NCBI GenBank assembly: GCA_047633175.1
Contig: JBLIEQ010000021.1
Span: forward strand, 7,228 to 71,227
Length of the DNA stretch: 64,000 nt
From: Motiliproteus sp047633175
GTDB taxonomy: Bacteria > Pseudomonadota > Gammaproteobacteria > Pseudomonadales > Balneatricaceae
Reading direction: 5' to 3'
Shown here piece after piece: positions 1 through 7,183 of this stretch (within the stretch, counting starts at the first letter, position 1; the number at the start of each line of letters is the position of its first letter). The translations under genes were made by a program, and so were the position numbers. Under the pieces are notes generated by a model. The model did no database searches, was not told the DNA's origin, and worked only from the letters and a program-made list of their open reading frames with translations.

Positions 1-1
1 G

Positions 2-853
2 CAAAGAATTATTATTAGCGTTACCATCCTTTTTAGCGTACTGACCGGACTCAGCGGCTGTACCTTCTTTCCGGGTGTACACAAGATCGACATTCAGCAG
101 GGTAACCGTATTACCCAGGAGCTTGTCGACACACTCGAGATGGGGATGACTCATAACCAGGTAAAATACATCCTCGGGACACCGATGATCACCGATACCT
201 TTAACCAGTCCCGCTGGGATTACCTCTACAGCCTCAGCATCGGTGGAGAACAGAGCGCCCAAGAACGTCTGACGTTGCTTTTCAAAGACGACCACCTCAC
301 AGAAATCACAGGGGACTATTCAAAGTTACGCACAAACCTGCTGTACGATTCTGAATATTTTTTAAAAGAGGCCGCCAAAGTTGCGAGTTTGACGCTGCGC
401 GACCTAAACCAACAAGAATTAAGCAAGCTGGAGACACAGACTCCTCAGCCAGCACCGACAGAGGCTGTCGACACTCAGCATGAAATAGATACCACCATCA
501 TTAGCGACTTGATTAAGGGTTGGTCGATCGCCTGGTCTTCTCAAAACCTGGATCACTATTTTGATTATTATGATAAGGATGCTCAAATTAAACCCAACAT
601 TTCCCGTAGTGACTGGGAAAAAACCCGACGCAGCCGAATCCTGGCACCCGACTATATTCAGGTTACCGTCAAGGCCATAGAGGTTAGCTTAGAAAACCCG
701 GAGTCGGCTACGGCAAGCTTTAGGCAGTATTACCATGCTTCAAACTATCAGGACAGCGTCTTCAAAACTATGTCTTTCACCAGAAGTGATGAAAGCTGGA
801 AAATCATCCAAGAACAGGCAACCTCAGAGCTGCAAACACTGGCAATGCAGTAA
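2..853 (+). CDS. BamE-like outer-membrane lipoprotein with C-terminal NTF2-like domain (5' end outside window)
   Basis: The reading frame is open from base 2, before the first in-window ATG at 140, so the gene starts upstream of the window. The first visible residues form a hydrophobic signal segment ending in a lipobox (L-S-G-C, Cys at visible residue 20). A SmpA/OmlA/BamE domain follows (about visible residues 24-95), with the typical GMT-NQV---LG-P and W-Y-Y pattern. BamE proteins are lipoproteins of the BAM beta-barrel assembly complex and are usually only 100-120 aa. Here an extra domain of about 120 residues (about 160-280) looks like the NTF2-like domain of Cds6-type proteins: an S/W-rich start, Y-D, and a terminal F-R---SWKII strand. 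The neighbourhood (ratA, rnfH, smpB) is the usual bamE setting. The function of the extra domain is unknown. Confidence 0.8.
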   Translation, partial: QRIIISVTILFSVLTGLSGCTFFPGVHKIDIQQGNRITQELVDTLEMGMTHNQVKYILGTPMITDTFNQSRWDYLYSLSIGGEQSAQERLTLLFKDDHLTEITGDYSKLRTNLLYDSEYFLKEAAKVASLTLRDLNQQELSKLETQTPQPAPTEAVDTQHEIDTTIISDLIKGWSIAWSSQNLDHYFDYYDKDAQIKPNISRSDWEKTRRSRILAPDYIQVTVKAIEVSLENPESATASFRQYYHASNYQDSVFKTMSFTRSDESWKIIQEQATSELQTLAMQ

Positions 854-876
854 CATTACTTACCGTCTTATATCAA

Positions 877-1185
877 TCACTTGTCACCCTGCTGTGACGC
901 TTTAAGCTTGGCGGCGCGGTTAGCGCGAGCCACTTTAGGGTCGATAGTCAGCGGGCGATAGATCTCCACGCGCTGCCCCTCCTGCAGCACCGCACTGCGC
1001 GGGTCCCGAACCGCCTTGCCGAAAATACCCATCGCATCCTTATCCGGATCAATCTGAGGAAATTTTTCTACGATCCCGGAGCGAATAACCGCCTCATAGA
1101 CGGTACTGCCCACCTCGACCCTGACCGTTAAAATCTTCTGCTCATTAGGCAATGCATAAGCCACTTCTACATTCATCATATTCAT
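877..1185 (-). CDS. rnfH: RnfH family protein
   Basis: Small ubiquitin/MoaD-fold protein of the RnfH (UPF0125) family, 102 aa with the start chosen here. Family hallmarks are the N-terminal VEVAYA strand, an alternating hydrophobic core and the VEIYRPL-DPK segment near the C-terminus, followed by a basic tail. The start at 1185 is preferred because AGAGGA lies five bases upstream; ATGs at 1179 and 1176 are alternatives and 1215 lacks a good ribosome site. It lies just downstream of ratA, its usual partner, and converges with the bamE-like gene. Biochemical role is unsettled in the family. Confidence 0.9.
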   Translation of the reverse strand: MNMMNVEVAYALPNEQKILTVRVEVGSTVYEAVIRSGIVEKFPQIDPDKDAMGIFGKAVRDPRSAVLQEGQRVEIYRPLTIDPKVARANRAAKLKASQQGDK

Positions 1186-1218
1186 ATATTCCTCTGCTAC
1201 CGGGGTGCCGTACAACGA

Positions 1219-1653
1219 TCAACTACCGTAACGTTTGTCGGCCTCCTCACAGAAGGCACCCATCATCGCCACCGCGATCTGGTTAAACACCTTACCCATC
1301 GCCAACCCCGTCAGCTTACCCTTAAAGCCAAAGCTAAGATTCAGACTCACCTTGCAGGCCTCCTCGCTCAACGGGGTAAAGTGCCAGGAACCTGCCAAAC
1401 TGCTGAACGGCCCCTCGACAAGCTCGATCACGATAGACTCGGGTGCCTCGATGCAATTACGGGTAACAAAGCTATATTTAAAGCCCCCTTTAGAGACACC
1501 CAGACGCGCCACCATCTGTTCGGGGGTCTGCTCCACAATTTCAGCACTGGCACACCAGGGTAAAAAAGAGGGGTAATCCAACACATCATTCACCAGATCG
1601 AACATCTGCCTGGCAGAATGTAACACTAGCGCACTGCGATCAACATCGGTCAT
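1219..1653 (-). CDS. ratA: RatA-like START/Coq10-domain protein
   Basis: 144-aa protein spanning one polyketide-cyclase/START domain. The opening motif (RSALV-HSA-QMFDLVNDV-DYP-FLPWC) is characteristic of the bacterial RatA/Coq10 group. In E. coli the protein was described as a ribosome-association toxin; in other lineages the fold binds ubiquinone-like lipids and supports respiration, so the toxin label should be treated cautiously. The start lies 12 bases after the stop of the transporter gene, so transporter, ratA and rnfH are probably co-transcribed. Full length for the family. Confidence 0.9.
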   Translation of the reverse strand: MTDVDRSALVLHSARQMFDLVNDVLDYPSFLPWCASAEIVEQTPEQMVARLGVSKGGFKYSFVTRNCIEAPESIVIELVEGPFSSLAGSWHFTPLSEEACKVSLNLSFGFKGKLTGLAMGKVFNQIAVAMMGAFCEEADKRYGS

Positions 1654-1665
1654 GCCGGTACCCGT

Positions 1666-3033
1666 TTATGCGGCGATCCTCTGCCACAGGTTTGCTATAA
1701 AGACGATCGCGACCGCGGTGGGTGCGACATAACGAATCACAAAAAACCAGGCACTAAACACCCGCTCCGAGCGCATCGACAGCTCCTCACGGGTGATCCG
1801 TTTACCCACCCACCAGCCAGCAAACACGCAGACCAGCAGACCACCCAGCGGCAGCAGCACGCTGGCGGTAAGAAAATCCAACAGATTAAAAAAGTTCATC
1901 CCGAACAGCGACCACTGGCTACCGACATTAAAGGAGGCCAGCGCGCCTATCCCCAGCACCCAAACGATCCCGCCCATGATAATACAGGCCTCGACCCGGG
2001 AGACCTCAAAGCGCTCGACCACATAGGTCACGACGGGCTCAAGCAGCGACACCGCCGAACTCCAGGCCGCGATGGAGACCATCATAAAGAACAAAAACCC
2101 AAAGATCTGGCCCCCACCCATACTCCCGAAGGCCACCGGCAGGGTCACAAACATCAACCCGGGGCCCGCGCCTGGATCAAGCTGATTAGCAAATACCAGC
2201 GGGAAGATAGCCAGACCCGCCGCCAGCGCCACCAGGGTATCCAGCGCCGCCACGGTCAATACCGTGCTGCCGATCGACGCATGCTTTGGCATATAAGAGC
2301 CATAAACCATCATCGACCCCATCCCCAGGCTTAACGTAAAGAACGCATGCCCCAGCGCCACCAGCACCGCATTCCAGCTCAGCGCGCTAAAATCGACATT
2401 AAACAAAAAATACAGCGCCTGACCGAAGGCACCCGAGGTCATCGAAAAGACCAGCAGCAGCAGCAATAAGATAAACAGCAGCGGCATCAAGATTCGAATG
2501 GCGACCTCCAACCCCCTGTTCACGCCGCGGGCCACAACGCCTGCGACCAGCACCACAAACAGGCTGTGCCATACAAACAGGGTTTGAGGATCGGCCAGCA
2601 GCCCGTCAAACAGGGCCTGGGCCTGATCCACACCGGCACCGACAAAGCGTCCCTCAGCCGCGTACACGACATAGGAGAGCACCCAGCCGGACACGACGCT
2701 GTAAAAGCCCAGGATCATCATCCCGGCAAATACGCCGCCCAGCCCCAGCCAGGCCCAGCGCGCCGTACTGCCCGCCTCAAACGCCAGATCACGAAAGGTG
2801 TGGGTAGGACTCTGCCGCCCCCGACGCCCCAACAACACCTCGGTCATCAGGATAGGGACCCCGACCAGTGCGATACAGGCCAGGTACACCAACACAAACG
2901 CCCCGCCCCCGTTCTCACCGGTGATATAGGGGAATTTCCAGATATTACCCAGCCCCACCGATGCACCGGTGGCAGCCAGAATAAAGGTCCAGCGACTCGC
3001 CCAAGAGCCATGTATCGATTGCTTATCCCGCAT
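1666..3033 (-). CDS. Sodium-dependent transporter, neurotransmitter:sodium symporter (SNF) family
   Basis: 455-aa integral membrane protein with about 11-12 hydrophobic helices. The first helix carries the GASVGLGNIWKFPY signature, which forms part of the Na+ and substrate site in LeuT-fold NSS transporters, and the following loop has GENGGGAF. Such proteins import amino acids or related amines with Na+; the substrate cannot be read from sequence. An in-frame extension reaches 3093 but the start at 3033 (MRDKQSIHGSWASRW) gives the normal N-terminus, with the charged segment just before helix 1. It sits between ratA and smpB, which are usually adjacent and divergent, so it looks like an insertion into that conserved pair. 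Confidence 0.88.
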   Translation of the reverse strand: MRDKQSIHGSWASRWTFILAATGASVGLGNIWKFPYITGENGGGAFVLVYLACIALVGVPILMTEVLLGRRGRQSPTHTFRDLAFEAGSTARWAWLGLGGVFAGMMILGFYSVVSGWVLSYVVYAAEGRFVGAGVDQAQALFDGLLADPQTLFVWHSLFVVLVAGVVARGVNRGLEVAIRILMPLLFILLLLLLVFSMTSGAFGQALYFLFNVDFSALSWNAVLVALGHAFFTLSLGMGSMMVYGSYMPKHASIGSTVLTVAALDTLVALAAGLAIFPLVFANQLDPGAGPGLMFVTLPVAFGSMGGGQIFGFLFFMMVSIAAWSSAVSLLEPVVTYVVERFEVSRVEACIIMGGIVWVLGIGALASFNVGSQWSLFGMNFFNLLDFLTASVLLPLGGLLVCVFAGWWVGKRITREELSMRSERVFSAWFFVIRYVAPTAVAIVFIANLWQRIAA

Positions 3034-3178
3034 GCAGCAAACCAAAATCAAGAAACAGACCGCGAATCTTATAGCAAGGTGGCAGCGAAACAAAACTCCG
3101 GATCGAGATCACCCCGTCCTGTTAAGATGTTTTATCTCCAGCAGCACCGCACCACTCGCTTTAGCCCCTGTGGCTCTA

Positions 3179-3184
3179 TATAAT
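3179..3184 (+). promoter_or_regulatory. Candidate -10 box of smpB (leaderless mRNA possible)
   Basis: A perfect TATAAT lies nine bases before the smpB ATG at 3193, with no Shine-Dalgarno sequence between. If used, transcription would begin at or next to the start codon. The -35 region about 17 bases upstream is weak, so this is only a candidate. Confidence 0.4.
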
Positions 3185-3192
3185 CGCCGCCC

Positions 3193-3666
3193 ATGGCTAC
3201 TAAGAACTCATCCACATCCGGCGGTAATATCGCCAAAAACAGACGCGCCCGCTTCGACTATCATATCGAAGAGCGGTTTGAAGCAGGTCTGGTACTGGCA
3301 GGCTGGGAAGTTAAAAGCATGCGTGCAGGCAAGGCGCAGCTGACAGACACCTATGTCTTCCTCAAAAACGGCGAAGCCTGGCTGCTTAATGCCCATATCA
3401 CCCCACTGCAGACCGCCTGTACGCATGTCATCGCCGAACCGAACCGCGCCCGCAAACTGCTGCTCAATAAGCGTGAGTTGGGTAAGTTGTTTGCCAGCAC
3501 CGAACAGAAAGGCCATACTTGCGTCGCTCTGGCGCTGTACTGGAAAGGCAGCAAGGTTAAATGTGAAATTGGCCTAGCCAAGGGTAAGAAAGAGCACGAT
3601 AAACGCGCGACCGAAAAAGATCGCGACTGGAATCGGCAGAAACAACGGATCATGAACAATAATTGA
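3193..3666 (+). CDS. smpB: SsrA-binding protein
   Basis: 157-aa SmpB, the partner that brings tmRNA to stalled ribosomes in trans-translation. The family core is complete: an N-terminal N-RRARFDY-IEE segment, the GWEVKS-RAGKAQL loop that binds tmRNA, and a basic C-terminal tail ending in RDW-RQKQRIM that enters the empty mRNA channel. Length is normal. It is divergent from the NSS transporter gene and lies 106 bases upstream of ssrA on the same strand, a frequent pairing. Confidence 0.97.
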   Translation: MATKNSSTSGGNIAKNRRARFDYHIEERFEAGLVLAGWEVKSMRAGKAQLTDTYVFLKNGEAWLLNAHITPLQTACTHVIAEPNRARKLLLNKRELGKLFASTEQKGHTCVALALYWKGSKVKCEIGLAKGKKEHDKRATEKDRDWNRQKQRIMNNN

Positions 3667-3730
3667 TCCACACTGAACTTTTCGATCTATTCAGACACTA
3701 AACGTTTGTATAGAGATTAAAGGAAGATGT

Positions 3731-3758
3731 TTGACTCGGCCGACAGGTCGATCATACT
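3731..3758 (+). promoter_or_regulatory. Promoter of ssrA
   Basis: TTGACT at 3731-3736 and CATACT at 3753-3758 are separated by 16 bases. The predicted transcription start (about 3765) lies a few bases before the mature tmRNA 5' end at 3773, leaving a short leader to be trimmed, as expected for RNase P processing. Confidence 0.6.
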
Positions 3759-3772
3759 GGGCACGACATTTT

Positions 3773-4137
3773 GGGGCTGATTTGGTTTCGACATGGTGCG
3801 TATGTCCTGTGTGCATGCCGTGAGTGGTAAATGATCACGTAAATAAACACTGCCAATGCTTAATTGCAAACGACGAAAACTACGCACTAGCAGCTTAAAC
3901 TCCTGCATAGTGCCCTTCCACACTGGTCTGTCTGTAGGCTGTGGTACGGAAGGTCATCCCATACAGAATCGCGACGGATGTCTCGCTAGGGGCTGAAGCG
4001 TTAAAACTAATCTGGCTCGCTCTATAGAATCCTGTTAGTTGGAGTCTCAAGAGTTAAACTAAATAACTGACTAAGCATGTAGTATCACTGGTTCGGAAAC
4101 ATTGTGGACGCGGGTTCAAGTCCCGCCAGCTCCACCA
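3773..4137 (+). ncRNA. ssrA: tmRNA
   Basis: 365-nt transfer-messenger RNA. The 5' end GGGGCTGATT and the 3' T-arm/acceptor (GGGTTCAAGTCCCGCCAGCTCCACCA) pair to form the tRNA-like domain with encoded CCA. The tag reading frame runs from the resume codon GCA at 3866 to TAA at 3896-3898 and encodes ANDENYALAA, a normal degradation tag with terminal Leu-Ala-Ala. The last 26 bases are also the left attachment core of the downstream island, so integration preserved a complete gene. A terminator hairpin follows at 4175. Confidence 0.97.
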
Positions 4138-4138
4138 A
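4112..4138 (+). repeat. attL core (27 bp)
   Basis: Identical to 11443-11469. It covers the T-arm, acceptor strand and CCA of tmRNA plus one further A. The bases immediately outside differ between the two copies (GC before the left copy, AT before the right copy), which defines the core limits. Confidence 0.93.
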
Positions 4139-4174
4139 TTCAAGGACTTACGGAGACTTCCGTAGACCTTCTGA

Positions 4175-4205
4175 GACCACAAGCCACGCGGCTTGTGGTC
4201 TTTTT
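4175..4205 (+). terminator. Intrinsic terminator after ssrA (island-borne)
   Basis: GACCACAAGCC and GGCTTGTGGTC form an 11-bp stem with a short ACGC loop, followed by TTTTT. It lies inside the island, so the element seems to bring its own terminator for the tmRNA gene it interrupts; a different hairpin follows attR. Confidence 0.85.
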
Positions 4206-4220
4206 CGTTCTAATCCCCTG

Positions 4221-5798
4221 TTGGTCTCCAATGGTCCTCATAGGGCTAGGGTTTGTCACGATTCCGTCACGACTGAAGACCCCCTCGTACACCGCAATAC
4301 CGCGCACGCCTTAACGCTAACCTCAGGGTTAGGCACGCGCCAATGTCAGGATTTCAGGTCAGATTTCTTTAGCCGCTATCCGCTGGTGTCTGTAGAGGTG
4401 GCTCGTGAATACGTCCGCATCAGCAATCAACACTCCTATGCTGAAGCTAACCACCAGTTACTCGATCTCTCCGAGACCCTTCAGCGCCACGATCTCAACC
4501 TAACGCTGTCAGATTCTGACCTCAGCCTGTTCTGTGATGAAAAATCTGCGCTCATTCGAAGAATTGTCGCCGGATACGATGATGATGCCGCGGCTATCAA
4601 GACCTGCCTTGCCGAAGCTGCAAAGTATGGCTTTGACCGGCATCTGAATCAGGATGAGATAGAACCCACGCTAAATCGCCTAAGTTGTCGGCACTGGTGG
4701 ACCAAGCAAGTCAGAGTACTTCGCCGCCGCACTCTAGATACTATCGCCAGAAACCTACGACTGATCAACAAACAGAACCATGCCTACGCCAGTAGCTGGG
4801 CGCTAAAAGACCGCAGCAAACAAAAAGCGCGCAACCGTCTGCTACTAGAATCGCTGGTCGCGACCAATGCCGAAGGCGATTCCTTTTCGCTTCAGGATCT
4901 GGCTGATAAGTCGGTATCCAATCCAGAGGTTCGGCGCGCCGAGCTCATGACTCGCATATCAGGTTTTGAGCAGGTCGCCGATCAGCACGGACACTGCGGC
5001 GAATTTTATACCCTTACCACGCCATCCAAGATGCATGCCGTTTTGTCCTCCGGATCTGCTAACCCCAAGTACCAGGGCTGCACGCCACGAGAAGCCAATG
5101 AGTACTTAGGCCATATCTGGCGCCTGATACGGGCAGAGCTACACAGGCGTGGTATTCGCCCTTATGGATTCCGCGTTGCTGAACCACATCACGATGGCAC
5201 ACCCCACTGGCACTTTCTTCTGTTTATGCCGGATCAAGATGCTGCTGTAGTAAGAAAAATAATTCGTCATTACGCACTGCTGGAAGCAGGCGACGAGGCC
5301 GGAGCCGAGAAGCACCGCTTCACAGCTATCGCTATCGACAAGAACAAAGGCAGTGCTGCCGGCTATATCGCCAAGTATGTTGCCAAGAACATTGATGGCT
5401 ATGGGATGGATAAAGACACCTCTGGCCTCAATAGCAAAAGCGCCGCCAAACAGATCGATGCCTGGGCCAGCACCTGGGGTATCCGCCAATTCCAGCAGGT
5501 AGGAGGCCCAAGTGTAACCGTATGGCGTGAACTGCGTAGATTAGACACCGAGGAAGCAGGCACCCTTGAACAAGCCCGACAGGCAGCAGATTCGAGCGAC
5601 TGGGCCGCATTTGTGATGGCTATGGGTGGCCCTACTACACCTAGATCAGAACAACCTATAAAACCTGCCTACTGGTTTGAGTCTGAAACCAGCGAACGAC
5701 TCGACACCAACACCGGCGAAATTTTCGAGCATCAGATCACTAAGTCGAATTCCCGCTATGGCGACCGAGCATCACCAACGTTATTCGGCCTGATTTAA
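4221..5798 (+). CDS. P2 GpA-like HUH replication endonuclease (rolling-circle initiator)
   Basis: Initiator of single-strand rolling-circle replication: it nicks one strand at the origin and becomes covalently attached through tyrosine. The GpA-family landmarks are clear: a FYTLTTPSKMHA strand (motif I), the HUH box in HHDGTPHWHFLL (His 329/331 counted from base 4221) and a paired-tyrosine motif GYIAKYVAKN (Tyr 382/386). Two tyrosines are typical of replicative rather than plasmid-mobilisation HUH enzymes. The start is uncertain: the frame is open back into the tmRNA gene (ATG at 4104), the only in-frame start between ssrA and GTG 4386 is TTG 4221, and no good ribosome site is present. Protein-like sequence begins by about 4340, so 4386 is probably too late. 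C-terminus is intact, with a hairpin just downstream. Confidence 0.8.
   Translation: MVSNGPHRARVCHDSVTTEDPLVHRNTAHALTLTSGLGTRQCQDFRSDFFSRYPLVSVEVAREYVRISNQHSYAEANHQLLDLSETLQRHDLNLTLSDSDLSLFCDEKSALIRRIVAGYDDDAAAIKTCLAEAAKYGFDRHLNQDEIEPTLNRLSCRHWWTKQVRVLRRRTLDTIARNLRLINKQNHAYASSWALKDRSKQKARNRLLLESLVATNAEGDSFSLQDLADKSVSNPEVRRAELMTRISGFEQVADQHGHCGEFYTLTTPSKMHAVLSSGSANPKYQGCTPREANEYLGHIWRLIRAELHRRGIRPYGFRVAEPHHDGTPHWHFLLFMPDQDAAVVRKIIRHYALLEAGDEAGAEKHRFTAIAIDKNKGSAAGYIAKYVAKNIDGYGMDKDTSGLNSKSAAKQIDAWASTWGIRQFQQVGGPSVTVWRELRRLDTEEAGTLEQARQAADSSDWAAFVMAMGGPTTPRSEQPIKPAYWFESETSERLDTNTGEIFEHQITKSNSRYGDRASPTLFGLI
4254..4270 (+). repeat. Left candidate arm-type site
   Basis: TGTCACGATTCCGTCAC contains two direct GTCAC boxes and matches 11388-11404 at 15 of 17 positions. 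The pair lies just inside both ends of the island in the same orientation, the layout expected of integrase or Xis arm-binding sites. Confidence 0.5.
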
Positions 5799-5840
5799 GA
5801 AGGGTCATATCGATTAACGCGTTTCTTCACCTGGACCATA

Positions 5841-5896
5841 GGGCGAGCCGCGAAAACCTGCCTGGCCGCAGGCCAGCCTGGTTTCGCGGCCGCCCC
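5841..5896 (+). other. Long GC-rich hairpin, candidate replication origin element
   Basis: A near-perfect stem of about 23 bp with a GCA loop, interrupted by two single-base bulges and one 3-base internal loop. It lies 43 bases after the stop of the HUH endonuclease gene and before the next gene. No T-run follows, which argues against a simple terminator. Its position suits a nick site or single-strand origin for rolling-circle replication, but this is inference. Confidence 0.5.
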
Positions 5897-5934
5897 TTGG
5901 ACTTGTGTCAATAACTGTACCGGAGCTTTAAACC

Positions 5935-6231
5935 ATGCGTAAGGATGGCTACATCATCTGTGTTGATGAACTGGATATATCGGAATTATCAAAAACAAAG
6001 GACCCAAGGACCGGGCTTGCAGACATGAGCAACTATGCATGGAATATCTCAAATCTCTACGAACAACACGAACTAGGCATAAGTGCGTCAGGGCGATTTT
6101 GTTCAATATTAAAGGCCCAGGTGTTCGACACAGAAGATGAAGCCGAGGGCTTCAGGCAAAAACAGACCGATCGATTGAGCAAGAAATTACCGTCTGCTCG
6201 CCTATCTATCAGCAAAGTAACCAACCGGTGA
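5935..6231 (+). CDS. Hypothetical protein of the island (98 aa)
   Basis: Not recognised. Translation starts at ATG 5935 after a GGAG box nine bases upstream. The product is mixed alpha/beta in appearance, begins with a hydrophobic YIICVDELDI strand and contains two Cys; no membrane segment or known motif is seen. It is followed by the next gene with a stop/start overlap (TGA at 6229-6231), so the two are probably translationally coupled. Its position between the replication gene and the regulated int module suggests an accessory replication or regulatory role, without direct support. Confidence 0.6.
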   Translation: MRKDGYIICVDELDISELSKTKDPRTGLADMSNYAWNISNLYEQHELGISASGRFCSILKAQVFDTEDEAEGFRQKQTDRLSKKLPSARLSISKVTNR

Positions 6232-6503
6232 CACACATGACAAACGATGCTTTTGATCTAGCTGAAGCGGTAACCTTGATGGACCGTATTGTGACTGCAC
6301 AAACAAACACAGCCATTGAAAGTCCGATGGATCTTGGCGTGATCTCTGGCGTACTGACGCTAAATGATGAAATTGAAGTTGTTGTTCGCTTCGCTGATCG
6401 ACTCGAGCAATTTTCAAAGACAGAGCTTTATCAACAGACGCGCCTGATCGAAACAAGCGACGCCATCGCAGATCCCCAGGCCGCGGAACAGTCTCAGAGA
6501 TGA
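6228..6503 (+). CDS. Hypothetical protein of the island (91 aa)
   Basis: Not recognised. GTG at 6228 overlaps the upstream stop codon by three bases; ATG at 6237 is the alternative start. The product is acidic and lacks aromatic-rich or membrane segments; the middle contains a strand-like VISGVLTLNDEIEVVVRF segment. It is the last gene before the palindromic operators. Confidence 0.55.
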   Translation: MTHMTNDAFDLAEAVTLMDRIVTAQTNTAIESPMDLGVISGVLTLNDEIEVVVRFADRLEQFSKTELYQQTRLIETSDAIADPQAAEQSQR

Positions 6504-6576
6504 GTTGACGCACCAGGAGTAAAAACAGGATCAGAATCGATAGGAAGATAATCGACCGAAGGTTGATATCATCCTA

Positions 6577-6639
6577 TTGACTCTGATAGTCAGTACTGAT
6601 TATAGTACCCGCTACTTACTTACAGAGTCAGTACTGACT
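6577..6639 (+). promoter_or_regulatory. Promoter with twin palindromic operators driving orf123-xis-int
   Basis: TTGACT at 6577-6582 and TATAGT at 6601-6606 make a good sigma70 promoter (18-bp spacer). A palindrome AGTCAGTACTGATT (6588-6601) fills the space between the two boxes, and a perfect 14-bp palindrome AGTCAGTACTGACT (6626-6639) lies just past the expected start site. Centres are 38 bp apart. Placement over the promoter indicates repression by a dimeric DNA-binding protein; which protein is unknown. Confidence 0.7.
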
Positions 6640-6651
6640 ATAGGAACCACC

Positions 6652-7023
6652 ATGATCGATCTTACAGATGAGCAGCAGACACAATTAACGGAACGAATAG
6701 CCAAATTCAAAGGCAGCGCAACAACTCTGGAGTCCGCAATAGGCGCACTTGTTCTTGGCCAACACTATGGCTGGAGGGTACTTAAAATCATCCACACGCC
6801 ATCAACCTATAAAAAATACGAAACAATTCTGGATATAACATTTCAAGAACTTTGCCCAGAACGTACTGAATTGTCTAAAAAGAGCTTTGGCTTGGCGGCT
6901 GCCGATAAACTTAATTCATTCTGGTCTGTTGTTATGGGTAAAACACCTATAAAAAACAAAGGAATGCTGGTAGATCCAGAAGAAGGGAGTTCGGACAATG
7001 ATCGCCAAATGGGTAACAGTTAA
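6652..7023 (+). CDS. Hypothetical protein upstream of xis (123 aa)
   Basis: Not recognised by function. An in-frame TTG at 6577 gives a longer frame, but that region is the promoter and operators; ATG 6652, with AGGA eight bases upstream, is the sensible start. The sequence is soluble and mostly helical (residues 5-95, ending in a helix with KLNSFWSVVMGK) with a polar C-terminal tail. The last 26 bases overlap xis, implying coupled translation. It may be the regulator of the palindromes or a recombination directionality partner; neither can be shown here. Confidence 0.65.
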   Translation: MIDLTDEQQTQLTERIAKFKGSATTLESAIGALVLGQHYGWRVLKIIHTPSTYKKYETILDITFQELCPERTELSKKSFGLAAADKLNSFWSVVMGKTPIKNKGMLVDPEEGSSDNDRQMGNS

Positions 7024-7183
7024 ACAATGTTCTACGCTCTACGGATATAGCGAGAACGCAATTCGTGCCTACATCAAAAAAGGTGTTTGGCGAGTGAAAC
7101 TCCACTGGATCAAGGCTCCGAATGGACGAGTCATGATCAACCCAGAGTCAGTAAACAAATGGATAGAAGGCACCCTGGTATAA
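6998..7183 (+). CDS. Excisionase-like DNA-binding protein (61 aa)
   Basis: 61-aa protein with a winged-helix/AlpA-type layout: WVTVKQCSTLYGYSENAIRAYI followed by a basic wing (VKLHWIKAPNGRVMI) and a terminal WIEGTLV. This matches small phage excisionases that sit directly before a DUF3596-type integrase. It overlaps orf123 upstream and int downstream. Expected job: bend DNA at the att sites and favour excision. Confidence 0.8.
   Translation: MIAKWVTVKQCSTLYGYSENAIRAYIKKGVWRVKLHWIKAPNGRVMINPESVNKWIEGTLV

Noticed and set aside
1235..1576. Plus-strand ORF opposite ratA
   Set aside because: Shadow of ratA, a clear family member on the other strand.
1219..1653. Toxin-antitoxin pair ratA-rnfH
   Set aside because: Although often annotated as RatAB, the pair is a conserved chromosomal unit with a Coq10/START fold and there is no evidence for addiction-module behaviour.
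4102..4314. ORF starting inside the tmRNA acceptor arm in another frame
   Set aside because: Overlaps tmRNA, the att core and the terminator; no ribosome site and no protein-like composition.
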